This document shows, in pieces, positions 24,355-35,890 of a DNA stretch of 64,000 nucleotides; the first letter of the stretch is position 1, and each line of letters begins with the position of its first letter. The notes beneath the pieces were generated by a model. The model worked only from the letters and a program-made list of their open reading frames with translations, had not been told where the DNA came from and did no database searches. The DNA comes from Fasciolopsis buskii (Eukaryota; Platyhelminthes; Trematoda; Plagiorchiida; Fasciolidae): contig LUCM01002934.1 in the NCBI GenBank assembly GCA_008360955.1, positions 54,834 to 118,833 on the forward strand, read 5' to 3'. The translations under genes were made by a program, and so were the position numbers.

Positions 24355-25690
24355 TCATTTACAAATATGGGTGGGGAAGGGATTTGTGGTGTTAATTGTT
24401 TTGTTGTCTAGGGTTTGTATTGGGACGGGGGGTGGGCCAAGGGAGTTGAAGCGCAACCACAAATTGTTTTTGAGAACAAAGTGGAGGACTGTGAAGACGG
24501 ATTGCGACAGCTTCCGCAGTGCCCAAGAGGCGACACTTTGCCAACCTGGATTGTTGACCTCTGACCTCATACAGGGTCCGGAAAGCTTGCGTCACATTCA
24601 CGGTGTGGTTAGTCTGTGCTAGATGTGAAACCACTGCGCTATTAAGTGACTTAATTGTTCCAGTGCCTAACCATGCCGGGTGGTGCTCACGGATGCGTTC
24701 AGACAAGCGCCTGGTCGTGCGGCCGATGTACATTGTCCCACAGGAACATGTGAATGAATAGATACAAAACGAGGCTGCAGAATCAGGGACTTTGTCTTTC
24801 AACCATAATGACACTACGGGGCGGGATTTGAACAGGATACGAAGCTTGGCTGCGTAGAATCTTATTGATAGCACTAGTCAGTCTTCGTCGTGCTATTTCT
24901 GCTAGCGTGTCACCTTTGAATGGCAGAGATATGTATACCGGCTTTCTCTCCACCGTCGCCCTCCTAGGAACTTCCTGTTCTGTCTCCAACATCTTGTCGA
25001 TTAATCTAATTGGGAAACCATTTTCAGTGAATACTCTTCTTGCCGTCTGGAGTTTTGCTTCAAGAGTATCTTCTGTGCATATTCTTTTTGTCCTGGCAAT
25101 TAGACATCTAATTAAGTTCCTCTTCACATTAAGAGGTACAAAGCTGTGGAAGTTGATGTATTGCCCATTCTATGTGGCTTTCCTGTGTACTGATCGCCGA
25201 ATTGAGCCGTCTTCTCGACGACTTAGTCGTACATCTAAGAAAGCTATTTCACTGTTTAGCTCCATCTCTGTTGTGAATTTCAAATTTGCGTGAGCCGAGT
25301 TGAACACATTCAACAGTTGTTTAGTTTTAGTCGAGGGGTTGAGTACACAGAAGATGTCATCCACGTAACGCTTGTATAAGTGGAGCGATTGTATTGACGA
25401 CTCGAGTGGTCCACGTTCCAACTTTGCCATGAAAATGTCAGCTAGTAGCGGACCGAGTGGGGATCCTATCGCTACGCCGTCCTTTTGGCGGTAAATTTGA
25501 TTATTGAATTTAAATTGGACGTTGTAGGTACAAAATAACAATAGTTGTCTCAAGTCTGCTATCGGAAGACTCGTCACTAAGCCATTGCTCTCGATGTAGT
25601 CACGTAGGTATTCGATTGTCTCCGTGATCGGAACGTTGGTAAAAAGGGCGGTGACGTCTAAAGAAAGCATCCTTCTCAATGTGCTCAGTG
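24355..25690 (-). mobile_element. Penelope-like element: RT plus GIY-YIG endonuclease, 5'-truncated
   Basis: The minus-strand frame starting near 25679 encodes a Penelope-type reverse transcriptase. The visible parts are SLDVTALFTNVPITETI, DGVAIGSPLGPLLADIFM and the catalytic box YKRYVDDIFCVLN, then EIAFLDVRLSRREDG. In-frame TAG at 25170-25172 replaces an expected Trp; the frame then resumes. A one-base shift near 24880 leads into the C-terminal GIY-YIG endonuclease: IYSFTCSCGTMYIGRTTRRL, then SERIREHH. Zinc-binding Cys residues and the Y-IG-T core are present. This RT-plus-GIY-YIG layout is diagnostic of Penelope-like elements. The start of the RT is missing upstream of 25690, so this is a truncated, recently inactivated copy. 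Confidence 0.9.
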
Positions 25691-26194
25691 GTAATTTTCA
25701 AGGAAAAAAACCATTTGTTGGTCTTTTTAAGTCTTCTATCTTTCCCATTTATCTTGGCTGTTTACTGATATATGTGTGACCACTGCCACTCCTAAGCCAT
25801 TTCAGTTTGGCCCTTGGTCGCCCAAAGTTTTTTTCTACCTGTGGCCAGCGTTTCTTTAAATGGATTCTCGTGGCTCTTTCCCGCCCACACCACTACCCAT
25901 TTTTATTGTTTAGGATTAGTTGAAATTGTCCACCGGGAACCACTGTGCAGTATCCCAGTACCCCACTCACAAAATAAATCGTGGTATTGTAGCGCATGAA
26001 ATCACCGGCCTGAAACCACGGCGTTTTGCACACAGTTTAAAAAATAATTTGTTTTTATCCTAAATCCATTTCACTCATGGTAGTAGAAAATTGGCACCAC
26101 CAGTTTTCACTGTCGACGTACACAATACTCATTATCGTGTATTTACGGTCTTATTCGTTACAAATCGTTGATACAAGTATCTTTTTATCTCTTG

Positions 26195-26361
26195 TCTTGT
26201 ACTTCTGTTATTAACGAATATCAGTGTACATCATTTTCCAGGAAAGGTTCGGCGGTCAACAGAGGGCTGCCGATTGGGGAAGTTGATCGGCAGTGTGAAG
26301 GTTCGAACACACAACCTTCACGTCCAAACACCATGGCTTAACCCACTTAACCACAGCTGGT
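26195..26361 (-). mobile_element. SINE family A copy, antisense
   Basis: The body CAGCCCTCTGTTGACCGCCG reads on the minus strand, with a B-box-like GTTCGAACC and a tRNA-like head ending near 26361. The tail carries TTAATAACAGAAGTACAAG, a diverged form of the family tail. It is more decayed than the 12.5-kb copy. Confidence 0.7.
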
Positions 26362-26369
26362 TGCACGAA

Positions 26370-27390
26370 TAGTTACGGACTGATTATATACCACGGTTTA
26401 ATGATCAGTAGTTTTTTCCCTGCTTCTTACAATCAAGTGATCACAAAGTGACAAGTTGATTGTTGGCTGTCACCGAATTGCAAATTGCTTTTTGCATTCG
26501 AAAATGAACGGGATTTATACTTTGTTGTATTCAGATGGACAAAATAATGCTCCTTTCTTGTCGTTGCTTAGGCCACTTTTCGGTTTCCGAATCACTTTGC
26601 AGTAGCTTGGGTGATATTTTACTGTTTCCATTCTGAAAGTAAAAAATCTTTGGCTTTTAATTGCATTTGATCCACTAACAATTCCGTACTCACGTTGATC
26701 GGCTTCTGGATCGAAATCGTATTAGCACGTGCTATACTCCAGTGTAAATAGTGACCTCAACTATTTCGTGATTGATGTTTTGCCAACCAAAAAATCTGAT
26801 TTCCGACCAACTGGTTGCCATGCATCTAACCCTGATGAACTTTTTTTCGCTCCATTTACGGTGGCATTTATATAGAAGGGACTTTGGGTTGACATTGAAC
26901 TATTGTCTCAGAGGAGTACACCGCACTCAATATTTTCATATAAAAACCGTTTCGTTATATTATTAATTGTGTGTGCCAAGCTAAGTTGACGTGACTTTGT
27001 CTGTCATTTTTTTGAAGATGCTAAATCTCGTGACCAAAAATTGAACTTATTGACGATCTAATAATTCACTTTAGAATTTCATTCTATGCTATTTATCTGT
27101 TGTTTTCGTCTAATGTCTTATTTAAATGGAACGAACTTTTAACAGGTCAGTTGCCTAACTAAATGATCAGCTATTCTATTTACTGCTTCGATGAAACAGC
27201 TTTGCTAATTGGTAGTGCAGGATTATTTCCGAAATTGTTGTGGCGCTCGGAAAAAATAAGCTGTTTTTTCCCAAATTTACGGCATCGGTTAATAGCTAAA
27301 TAGTTTCCAATTGTACATTGGTGGTTGCAGCCTTCATGAGTAGGTGTTCTAAATGGTACTGAAGAATAGCTATCCGGATCCGACTCTTTG
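26370..27390 (+). other. LRRK1-like intron sequence, nothing recognised
   Basis: AT-rich intronic sequence between a SINE and the Jockey-like element. No open frame has a family signature, and no repeat shared with the rest of the window was noticed. Confidence 0.5.
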
Positions 27391-27399
27391 ATTGGAAAC

Positions 27400-29560
27400 C
27401 GATATCATCCCACACTAGCTGATGATAGACAACTACCTGCTGTCGCCCGTCTCGTCACACCAGACCCATTTGGACCTTACGTGACTCTACTTCACTCCAA
27501 GTTTCAGGATCGCAGTTCTTCCTCTTCACCCACCGGACCATAGTGTTAGTGCATCACCACCAACTATGCCCCTCCCTTTCTCCCCCACTTCCCAAGACAT
27601 ATTTCGGTACCACAATTCATCCAACTTGGTTGATTTTTCCGGCCTCCTGGCCTCTTTTGCTTGGGACTGATATTGTTTCATCTCCGGTAGTTCCTTCGTC
27701 TGTTTCTATTTTCACTGATGAATTTTTTGTTACACACTTCCAAACTCGACAAACCGGAGTCCCTCGAGTGGTTCAATTAAACATATAATGGTGCTATTCG
27801 CTTGAACCACCCAGCTTCTCGTCACTCTCCCACTCCTGTTTGTTGTCATCTCTTTGCGCAGGTCAGGAACAGATGCTCGCTATGCATACAAACAGTTAAG
27901 TGATGCTTCATTTACTACAAACGCCAATACTTGGTCCTATCCACCACTGGTAGTCGAACATTTTCTCCCTTGCCAATACCTTCTCTCGGAATTTCTGCTC
28001 TTCCACTTCTGATCCCATGGGCAGTGCCTCTAGTGATCTTGTTTGCGAATCACACCCGAAAGCCGTGGGTTTTAAGTTCCAATTATCTTGTTTCTCCTTC
28101 CAAATCTATTTCCATTCTTCATCCTTTCACATATTTTATTAGCCTCGGGAAGACCTTCCAAGAGCTACGCTCTGTTTACGTGCGCAAACCATCCGGTCCG
28201 AACGTTCTAACACTTGCTATCATTAAAATATGTACTGCCGATTCATCCACTTTTTACGCCGTCTTTTCTGCTTTTTCCTTCATCTTTCTACTCTTTCGAT
28301 GCAAATTGACCGAAATGTCCCTCGTCCCTAATCGGCCAGTATCTCGCTGAAATGGACATTTACTATCTCATTTCCTTGTCATTCCTTATTTTGAACACCT
28401 GCCAAATCGTTACCCCCAATTAAGTCTTATTGTTTCTCGATCGCCAGGGATAACCGTACGGACACCGGCCACTTCGTCGTCTTACTGGTGATCTGCTTTT
28501 TCTCGTCCCACACGAGCAACCACATTTAGTTTCCCTGGATTTCTTGAAAGCGCCGTACTGAGTTAGGCACGGGGGCTTGTTGGCGAAACTGCTCCTATTC
28601 ATTTTCCCTTCAGCTCCTTCCCCAGTAGGCGAATCACCTCCGTCCGAGTCGATGCGGTCCTGTTTCAGCCATTCCTCGTGAATATTGATGTCTCCAAAGG
28701 TTCCGTACGCGCGTCAGCCCTCCTCATTTATAGACAATCTTCTGCCTAATAGATCCAATCCACTTTACTCTTATGCAGATGATGCCAACCTCCATTGTTT
28801 CTTTTTCCTATGCCCTCTCCGCTCTGCAAACACGGACATTAATCGCGACCCTCATGTCGTCAGTGTATCGCTGGATTCCGATCCTCTTTGGTTTCCAATA
28901 ACCATGTTGACGTCAATGGTACAAAAATACCCCTCCTCTTCATTCCTTCAAAATACTACTTATTTGCAGTTTTCTCCTTGTCCTGGTTTCTTTGCAGCCC
29001 AGCCAGATTTTCAGAGTTCTTTTTCCATCTGTCGCCAGACGTTTGTTTACTCCTGTCCATATTCAGTTGTACAAATCCCAAATCCGCTCCCCACTGAAAT
29101 ATTCCAATCGCATGGGACGGGATTTGTCTACTTCCCTTTCCGTAATTGATATCGTCTAGCAGAAGGTTTTCCGGCTGATCAATCACCATGCCTTAGCATC
29201 TAGTCTGCCGTCAGCAACCCATCGTCGGGCGGTTGACTCTCTGTCCGTTTTCTGTTGGTGCTTTGAATTTTGTTCTTTAAGGCTTGCCTCGTCCCTTCCC
29301 GTACATTTAACCGCCCTCCGCCTAGCCCGTGCCCTTACCAGGTTTCTGTCCAAAAGTACCACACCTGTTCTATCTTAGTGCAGTTGTTTTTTCTCGAAAC
29401 TGTCAGTATGAGGGAATATCCTCCTTCTGTCTGTTCTCTCACCCACCTGCAATCGCTATCCCTCTTTAAAATCAGAATTAACAAACTGGTCCCTAAGCGA
29501 ATGTTTCTGTCAACCACGTTAGGCATTTGGCTATGGGGTTTATTCTTTATGTTGTAAGCA
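27400..29560 (+). mobile_element. Decayed Jockey/CR1-like non-LTR retrotransposon
   Basis: Plus-strand frames in order carry parts of a non-LTR reverse transcriptase unlike the RTE copies. At 28140-28250 there is FQELRSVYVRKPSGPN, resembling the K.SGPDGIP pre-RT box. At 28720-28790 there is SFIDNLLPNRSNPLYSYADD, the catalytic box. From 28880 to 29550 there is a degenerate post-RT region ending in LQSLSLFKIRI. The INDLL..YADD spacing is typical of the Jockey/CR1 group. Many stops interrupt it, and the endonuclease part (27540-27800) is barely recognisable. Confidence 0.6.
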
Positions 29561-29599
29561 ACTTTATTTGTAGTAAAATGATTAGATGTATACAGGATG

Positions 29600-29900
29600 T
29601 TACGTAGTGTGTAGTACCGAAGCGAAGCTTGTAGTGAAAAAAATATTTTTTAAGGTGTTATCAGCATTGCACACAAGCGTGACACTGCCAGACATCGGAT
29701 CAAGCCCAAACATATAGGTCGTCATCACTTCGCTTTCTGACTTAGATCCCTGTAAATCTGTACTGCCCGTTCCCGCCTTTTCCACGCTCTGTTGGTATAT
29801 TGACATCGCACCGACCTCCGCGTCGTACTTTGTTCGCCAATCTTGAGAAACCAAAGTTAGATAAAACTGCTTGGATTTCTTGTTAGTGTATCGCATTGGT
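29600..29900 (+). repeat. Dispersed repeat shared with 23990-24070
   Basis: The string CAAGCGTGACACTGCCAGAC with following CATATAGGTCGTCATCACTTCGCTTT has a diverged counterpart at 24005-24060 (CAAGCGTGACATTGCCAAAA, CATATAGATCTTCATCACTT). The 98-codon minus frame here is unassigned. I do not know the element. Confidence 0.45.
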
Positions 29901-30239
29901 CTACCAGCCTGTTGAAATCCGAGGCTTCATGCTTACATGGCAGAGATTCTCAAGACAGCTGGCTGTTAACCTTGCGGGATATGGCTATAAAATGTGCCCA
30001 ATGGCAGTTATTTTCTTGTTGTAGAATTGTACCGGTGCGATAGTAGACAAATAGTAATGCTTTGAGAATCCTTGTGTCTAACAGGTACGCTATTTGTTAA
30101 GTCGCTCGAGGAAACACGATTGGCTGGATAAAAAACAGCACAATAATCAGTGAAACAAACTTCATTTGATTACTGGATGTTCCGGTAATCGGCGTAGTGT
30201 GAATACTTGATTAACTCGGTCCCTGCTACGTTAAAAACC

Positions 30240-30395
30240 TACTTGACCGGCAGCGGATTAGGTCAGGGCGTTTGGACTCGAAGTTCGTGCGTCCGAGTCC
30301 TCCCACCGCTGGTCAGCTCCCCCACTCGGCAGCTACTGTGTTGGCCGTGACCCCTTGAAAAATGATGTGCGTCGTTGTTTCAATAATAAGAGAAG
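30240..30395 (+). mobile_element. SINE family A copy, plus strand
   Basis: The plus-strand tRNA-like head has the B-box-like GTCCGAGTCCTCCCACCGCTGG, then the family body CGGCAGCTACTGTGTTGGCCG and the tail TTTCAATAATAAGAGAAGG. It is the only family A copy in the window in this orientation. Confidence 0.75.
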
Positions 30396-30589
30396 GAATA
30401 GGTAAAAATAATAAAGATGCCTCACACAGCTGCAAATTGACAGAAAAGCGACAAACGGAAAAGCCCTACTGTCATGCCAGTTAATCTGAAATGCCGGTTG
30501 TTCTCCTAATTTCTTCTTGTCACCTTTTTGGGAACGTGTAACAGAATCGCCTGGAAGCAATTATTGTTCCAATGTATGCTGGAACAGCT

Positions 30590-31150
30590 CATGAAGCCTA
30601 GGAATCAATACAGATAAGGATATCTTGTGAGAGGTTACCGTCTCTGACCGATTTCCTGTTCTTCAGTTGATTGACTAATTCAGCAATTTCTGAGGTACTC
30701 ATTACTGGCCCAGGCGTAGCGTTTGTCAAGTCAAAAATGTTGTTGAATATGTTCGATTTTCCTACTGAGTTCTTCACTGAACTCGACTTTTGTATTACGT
30801 ACAACGAAATTGGGTTTTTGGTGGTCATTTGAAGGCTAGAGAATGTGGCACAAGTGTTTGCCGAGGTCTATGTGGGCCGCACGCTGTTTGGCTGAGAGTT
30901 AAAGGATCGTTTCGGAGATTCAATCTCTGGTTCCGTTTTTTTAATTTCCCCTGGTTCTCCCCAAATGACATCATTGAGAGCTGTCTTGAAATGATGGGAA
31001 CGAACGCCGTTGTAGCCAACACATGAAATGCACTCCAGCTTTCATTTTTCGATAGAAAATGATGATACGATCGCTGTCGTTCACGGTTCGCTGCCGTACC
31101 CTTACATGTCTCCAGCCAAATTGTTGACCGTTCTTCTGGTCTTTACAAGT
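30590..31150 (-). mobile_element. RTE-like fragments, antisense
   Basis: At 31150-30990 (-) the frame has GWRHVRVRQRTVNDSDRI and a 3' end with TTTTCTATCGAAAAATGAAA, matching the RTE 3' end at 38180-38225. At 30828-30598 (-) the string STSEIAELVNQLKNRKSVRDG resembles the pre-RT box of a non-LTR reverse transcriptase. The two pieces may come from different copies. Confidence 0.55.
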
Positions 31151-31159
31151 CAACGTCTT

Positions 31160-33282
31160 TTAATCGACCCTGTGATAAATTCTTATGACAGACAGAGTCC
31201 TAAAACGAATAGGTACAAGGACGTTGTCTTTACTGTTCAGATCTCCGTTCATAAGATTTCGAAACACTCAACAATTCTCCACAGATGGAGCCCAAAGAGC
31301 TTATAGAAGGATATGGTCAGTTTGGCGCGTTATGCGATCGTCATTGGAGTATCATTTCAGCAAATGTTTTGTGCATTGCGAATAACAACCTGTTGCAGTA
31401 TGCGAAGTTCACCTGTCGCTCGTCGTTCTTAAAACGCTGTGATAATCCTTGAATATGGCATCTGAATTCCTCCGAGGAGTCAGTGCGAGCGTTCCTATGG
31501 CTGAATGTATATCTCGTCTGGAGACAAATCTGAATGAGCTACGCAGGGGGTCATTGATTCCTTATTTTGTCGCATTAAATTTGTTGGTGAGTGGGGAGCA
31601 ACCATCTTTAAGTTTTACAGGAAGTCCTTAAAACGCGTTGTAGCTAGGCCTGGGAATGTTAATTTTCAGGGAAGTAAGATTTTTTCCTTAGTTCGACATC
31701 GTGGAACCCGGAGATGTTTGTTAGTTTAGTGTGTTAAGGTCAGTGGAATTCATCATCCACTCGAGCATTGATGCACCAAAACTTCACTTGAAAAGGCGAG
31801 TACAAAGCAGTCTCTGTACTGTTGCCATGCCTTGTTCGCATCGTGTTACTCTGAATGCTAACTTTTAATAATTTTTGAACATCCCAGTGAACCAGATGGA
31901 TTTGTTTTCGGGAGCATAGAGCTCCAGCTTGCTAAATTATCATTACCAATTCTGGAACACGAGACTTGTCGCGCCCCGGGGACGTTGTAGCATGAAGACA
32001 GCAGTAAATGTCCCCGTTGACTCAAATATTCGAGACCAGGTTATGGACAATGGCCCGAGCAATGTTCGGCCTTTTTGCTCCAAGTTGCATTTCTGGCGTT
32101 CGCACATCCAGATGCAGCCTGCAAGACAGTAAGATTGTTCCAGACGAGCAGGCGACTATGCCTTGGTTCATTGGCTTCCCCTGAAAAACCTCGTCCAAGC
32201 GAGGTAGAAGAAAAAGCAATGGCTTTACGTGTCGGTGGGCCACATGTGCCATTCACAATGCTCTCGTCACTTCGTAGCCTACCAAACGGAACCCCGCCAC
32301 ATTCTTGGTACTGCTGTTGGTCGTCTGCGGACGCTTATTTTATTGCCCTAAACTAACCGTATTCTCGATTCATCGCACATCAGACGACGATCATTCTGTG
32401 AGTATCCCGGCGACGTGCAATGTGGTATACGATTTTGCGCTGAGACTTCTCGTGGACCTAGACCTGAGTATTTATTTGAGAATTACTCTCCCTTATCCTA
32501 CATTAAGTCAGAGGTTGACACCCTGTATATCAGTTATGAACACAGTGAAAATTCATTTTCACAATCCCCTCAATTCATGCTTGATTTTTACTTGTGGTTG
32601 CTCTTTAGTCCATTTGTCTGAATCTTCAACCCATGACAATAAGAGATGCAGAATGCGACATCTCGTTTTGAGCTGAGATTGTATCATTTGTTACAACTAT
32701 AAATCTCCCTGTTTTATGACACCAGTTCTTTCAGCTTGCTCTTAATACGTACTCTTAGGACATTTCAACCATGAATTACTCAAAATGTGCCTATGCTTTC
32801 TAAGTGGACCCAGTAAGGAATTTCCAACATTCTTTTCAATCTGTGGAATACTTCACCATCCTCAAAATCCTGAATATACTTTATTAGCCGTTCCATTTAG
32901 CTTGTTTGAACTTATCAGCGACAGTGCATGCCCGCTGTTTCTCGAGTGGTTTTCGGAACCGGGACGAACGATTGTAAGTCGAACATCATGGGGACAGGCT
33001 ACCCGAGCTGGATCTTAAACGGCTGATAGAACACCATTTATGCATGTTGTAACACCCCTGTGTCGTCATTACCAACACAGTGGTGTATCTTTATCTTTTC
33101 TGTGCTTCCGATTTTTAACAAAACTACATTTGTTTCCATTGTTTTCAGCGTCGAGTAGACCGTTGGTGATATACGATTTGTCACTTCATTTCAGTTTATC
33201 TCTTCACTGCATCGTTATTCACCGTGATCTATTCAATAATTATGATTCAGTTCCTTCTTTTGTTCTTATACATTCTCCCTAG
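31160..33282 (+). other. Rest of the 12.7-kb Roc intron, weakly characterised
   Basis: Several 60-120 codon frames on both strands (31929-32256 and 32305-32676) have no clear signature. At 32950-32990 a short GGGACGAACGATTGTAAGTCGAAC resembles the tRNA-like part of SINE family B on the minus strand. I see no exon of the host gene. Confidence 0.4.
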
Positions 33283-33616
33283 GCACATGCATCCGGTAGT
33301 CCCGTTATTTTGGTTGGCACCCATGCAGATCAGTGCCCGACTGGCGATGGGAATCTGTGGTCCGTCGTTCGTCTGAACCGGTACAACATCACTAGTAGAT
33401 CACGACGAATCCGTTTCGCTCAAACCGTACAATCTTTGAACTCGTTGGTCCGTTCACGTTTCGCAGGTCAAACCGATTTGACTGCCTTTGGTTTACCCAA
33501 CCTGTTCGGTCATGTTGTGCTAAATCTTTTGCCCGATACGAATGTGGATTTAGCTCAGGCTGTAAACGGATTGTTGTCTATAATATATAGAGCAGCGCAC
33601 GCAATCATGATACCGG
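33283..33616 (+). CDS. LRRK1: LRRK1-like exon, Roc G4 motif and C-terminal half
   Basis: A 334-nt exon with acceptor acattctccctag and donor G|GTAATT, phase 0 to 1. It opens with SGSPVILVGTHADQC: the THAD is the ROCO form of the guanine-specificity (G4) motif THxD. An FGLPNLFGHVVLNL segment and a helix ALAAVNG-like stretch (LAQAVNGLLSIIYRAAH) follow as the last beta strand and helix of Roc. It picks up exactly where the 20345 exon ends, in the same phase, so the fold runs across the 12.7-kb intron. Confidence 0.9.
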
Positions 33617-33837
33617 GTAATTCGCATTGTCATGCGTTGGCGTTATGAAATTTTGAATTGTCTAAAAGTGTCCTGCCATCTAACAAATCAATTAATCAAT
33701 TTATAAAGATCGTCTGTGCACATGCGGATTCATGTCTAATGGAAATTTTTTATTCGATGTCATGTTTAATTCTCCGCCGGTAATTCTTACTTTGCACATG
33801 TTAGTAGTAGGAGATTGGGTATTTTCAGTAAATAATT

Positions 33838-34140
33838 TATCATGTGATATCACCGCCACACTCACCATTTAGAAACCATGAAAACACTGTGCAGCTGTTT
33901 CATCTATGTTAGGAACCATCAGCAACAGCATGTGGGGAGGTTCAACAAAACCGTTGAGAGCGTGCCCGGTAGCATAATGGCTGAGGCGTTCGACTCAAAA
34001 TCGTTCGTCCCGGGTTCACGTCCCAGTTCGGTCGCCGTGGATATGCATTGCTCATAATTCCTAACAATCATGAAACACCTGTACACTGCTTCCATCATTT
34101 CTTTGTCATCACTTGATCGTTCATATCATATGGTGAGTTA
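33838..34140 (+). mobile_element. SINE family B, complete copy bounded by inverted repeats
   Basis: The left arm (33838-33935) with TGTGCAGCTGTTTCATC and TTAGGAACCATCAGCA is the approximate reverse complement of the right arm (34045-34140) with GAAACACCTGTACACTGCTTCC. Between them lies a tRNA-like core with an A-box-like GGTAGCATAATGGCTGAGG and a B-box-like GGGTTCACGTCCC. The same arrangement, antisense, is at 53218-53625. Long inverted ends around a pol III head are unusual for a SINE. Confidence 0.65.
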
Positions 34141-34549
34141 TTTATCTCCTTATCTTTCTTGAATGTTTCTCTCTAAGTTTTGTTTTTGGAATGAAACTCG
34201 GGAATTATTGGCTTTGCTGATTTTCTACATCAAAGCGGTGTGATCCGTATTTTTTCGGTTGCTGCTTCTCCCGAAATTATTTAGATTATCCTGTTGGTGA
34301 TCTGTCCCGTAATTGTTTCTAAATCTAATTTACAATAACACACCAATTTCCGTTGACACATTCGCGAGAAGAGAGCAAAACAATTAGGCAGGATTACTTG
34401 AATTTAACACGGTCAGTTACCTACCTACGTTTTACTTCAGCTTCCACAACAATTAATCCTGCACCGACGTACTCTGGTTTTTTTGGCTACCTAGAAACAC
34501 CGAGGACGATGGGAGGCAAAACCCTAGGGTCATAATTCAAAAGACCTAT

Positions 34550-35890
34550 AGAAAACCAGGAAGATTTCGAACATATGAACGCCACTTACTATGGTGACCA
34601 GCCGTCGTATTGGAAGATCTGGTGGACTTCAACGCGGTAGTCTAACTCGGTCGACTCGGGACGACAGTCCACGAACTTGGCTTCCTCCACATTTTCGCTA
34701 TTTTGACCTATCCCGAAACTGATTAGCTAAGGACTATTTGACGAGAGCCCAACAACGCTGTTCTGGAGGGCATTGTGGAATGTATAATTTGGCCATCGAT
34801 AGTCTATGGAAATTCACTCGGCATACTATCCCTCGTACGTGACGCTCGCCAATGCGTGGTCAGAACCAAGGAAAGTTCCTCAGTGCGAATACAGCCTCGC
34901 CCTCCGTAGCTTAATGTCATTCGCTCTATCTATACTCATTCCCGAGTTGGGAAAGGAGGCCACCAGGTTGTTGAACGGCACTTTGTTCTTAAATGTGGTG
35001 CTGGATTAAAACGTTTGGTGATGAGAGCGTAGATTTAAAAGCTTTTCGCCACCATGTGAACGGGAGTTATTAAAACCAAAACGATCCCCAAGGTGACGTT
35101 CGCTAAATATAATATTACCCACCCTAGTATTCAAATCTCCAACTAAACAACAGTGTTCTTTTTTTTTGTATCGTCCGTATTATATCGTGAAGATGCTGAT
35201 GAAATCTATCCTCGCCATCTGGGATGCAGTCCGTAGGGGCTTGCGCGCAAATCACGAACAGCCATCGTCTATCAGTTCGTATCCCGAGCCTCCGATGCGT
35301 ACAGCACGTAGCCGAGTATCACTTGCAATTCATTTTTGGAGTCCAACCACGGTCCTATTATTCAAAACTTTTTCAATGCCTCGTCGATCGTGAGTCTGGA
35401 TGTCGGTGTATGGAGAAAAGCGTTATTGGCCGGCGATAATTTTGTTACCTGATTTGAATCCTGAATACCGGCCTTCTTTAGGCGGTAGATTTCACGATCA
35501 ATATTATGCAAGATCCTACCTAAGCCAGCTTACCGACCTTTACGTGGCAGGCTGCACGAGTAGGACGTTCAAATCTTGAGTGATGAGCATGCCCAGAGGA
35601 GCGTTGCAGCATCCATAAGTGCAAGAGTGCCGGAGGCCTGTTAGCGTGCAACGGATTGTGACGCGACTCTGCATCGCCGACGTGGACACATTATAAGAAA
35701 ACGAACAAATCTGTGGTTGATATGCAGGCAGCGGGAGATGAGCAGAGCGATTCTGTAGAGAATTTGTCGGCAAATTAATATAATTGAGTAGATCTATGAT
35801 TTGTTTGTGGACGCAATACTGCCAGACAAGTGGTTTTCTTAGAGATCCACCACCGAAACCTTTAACCATCCACATTTTAACCCGCAAACC
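34550..35890 (-). mobile_element. Strongly decayed RTE-like copy, antisense
   Basis: At 34550-34720 the plus strand shares ATGAACGCCACTTACTATGG and GCGGTAGTCTAACTC with the RTE 3' end at 6850-6950. On the minus strand at 35300-35190 the string VICAQAPTDCIPDGEDRFHQ resembles the endonuclease block YAPTDCSTDMEKDEFYD of the copy at 49900. Everything between is badly degraded. Confidence 0.5.

Noticed and set aside
28720..28800. YADD box considered as a separate RT gene
   Set aside because: It is part of a decayed Jockey/CR1-like element; flanking RT blocks are in other frames with stops.
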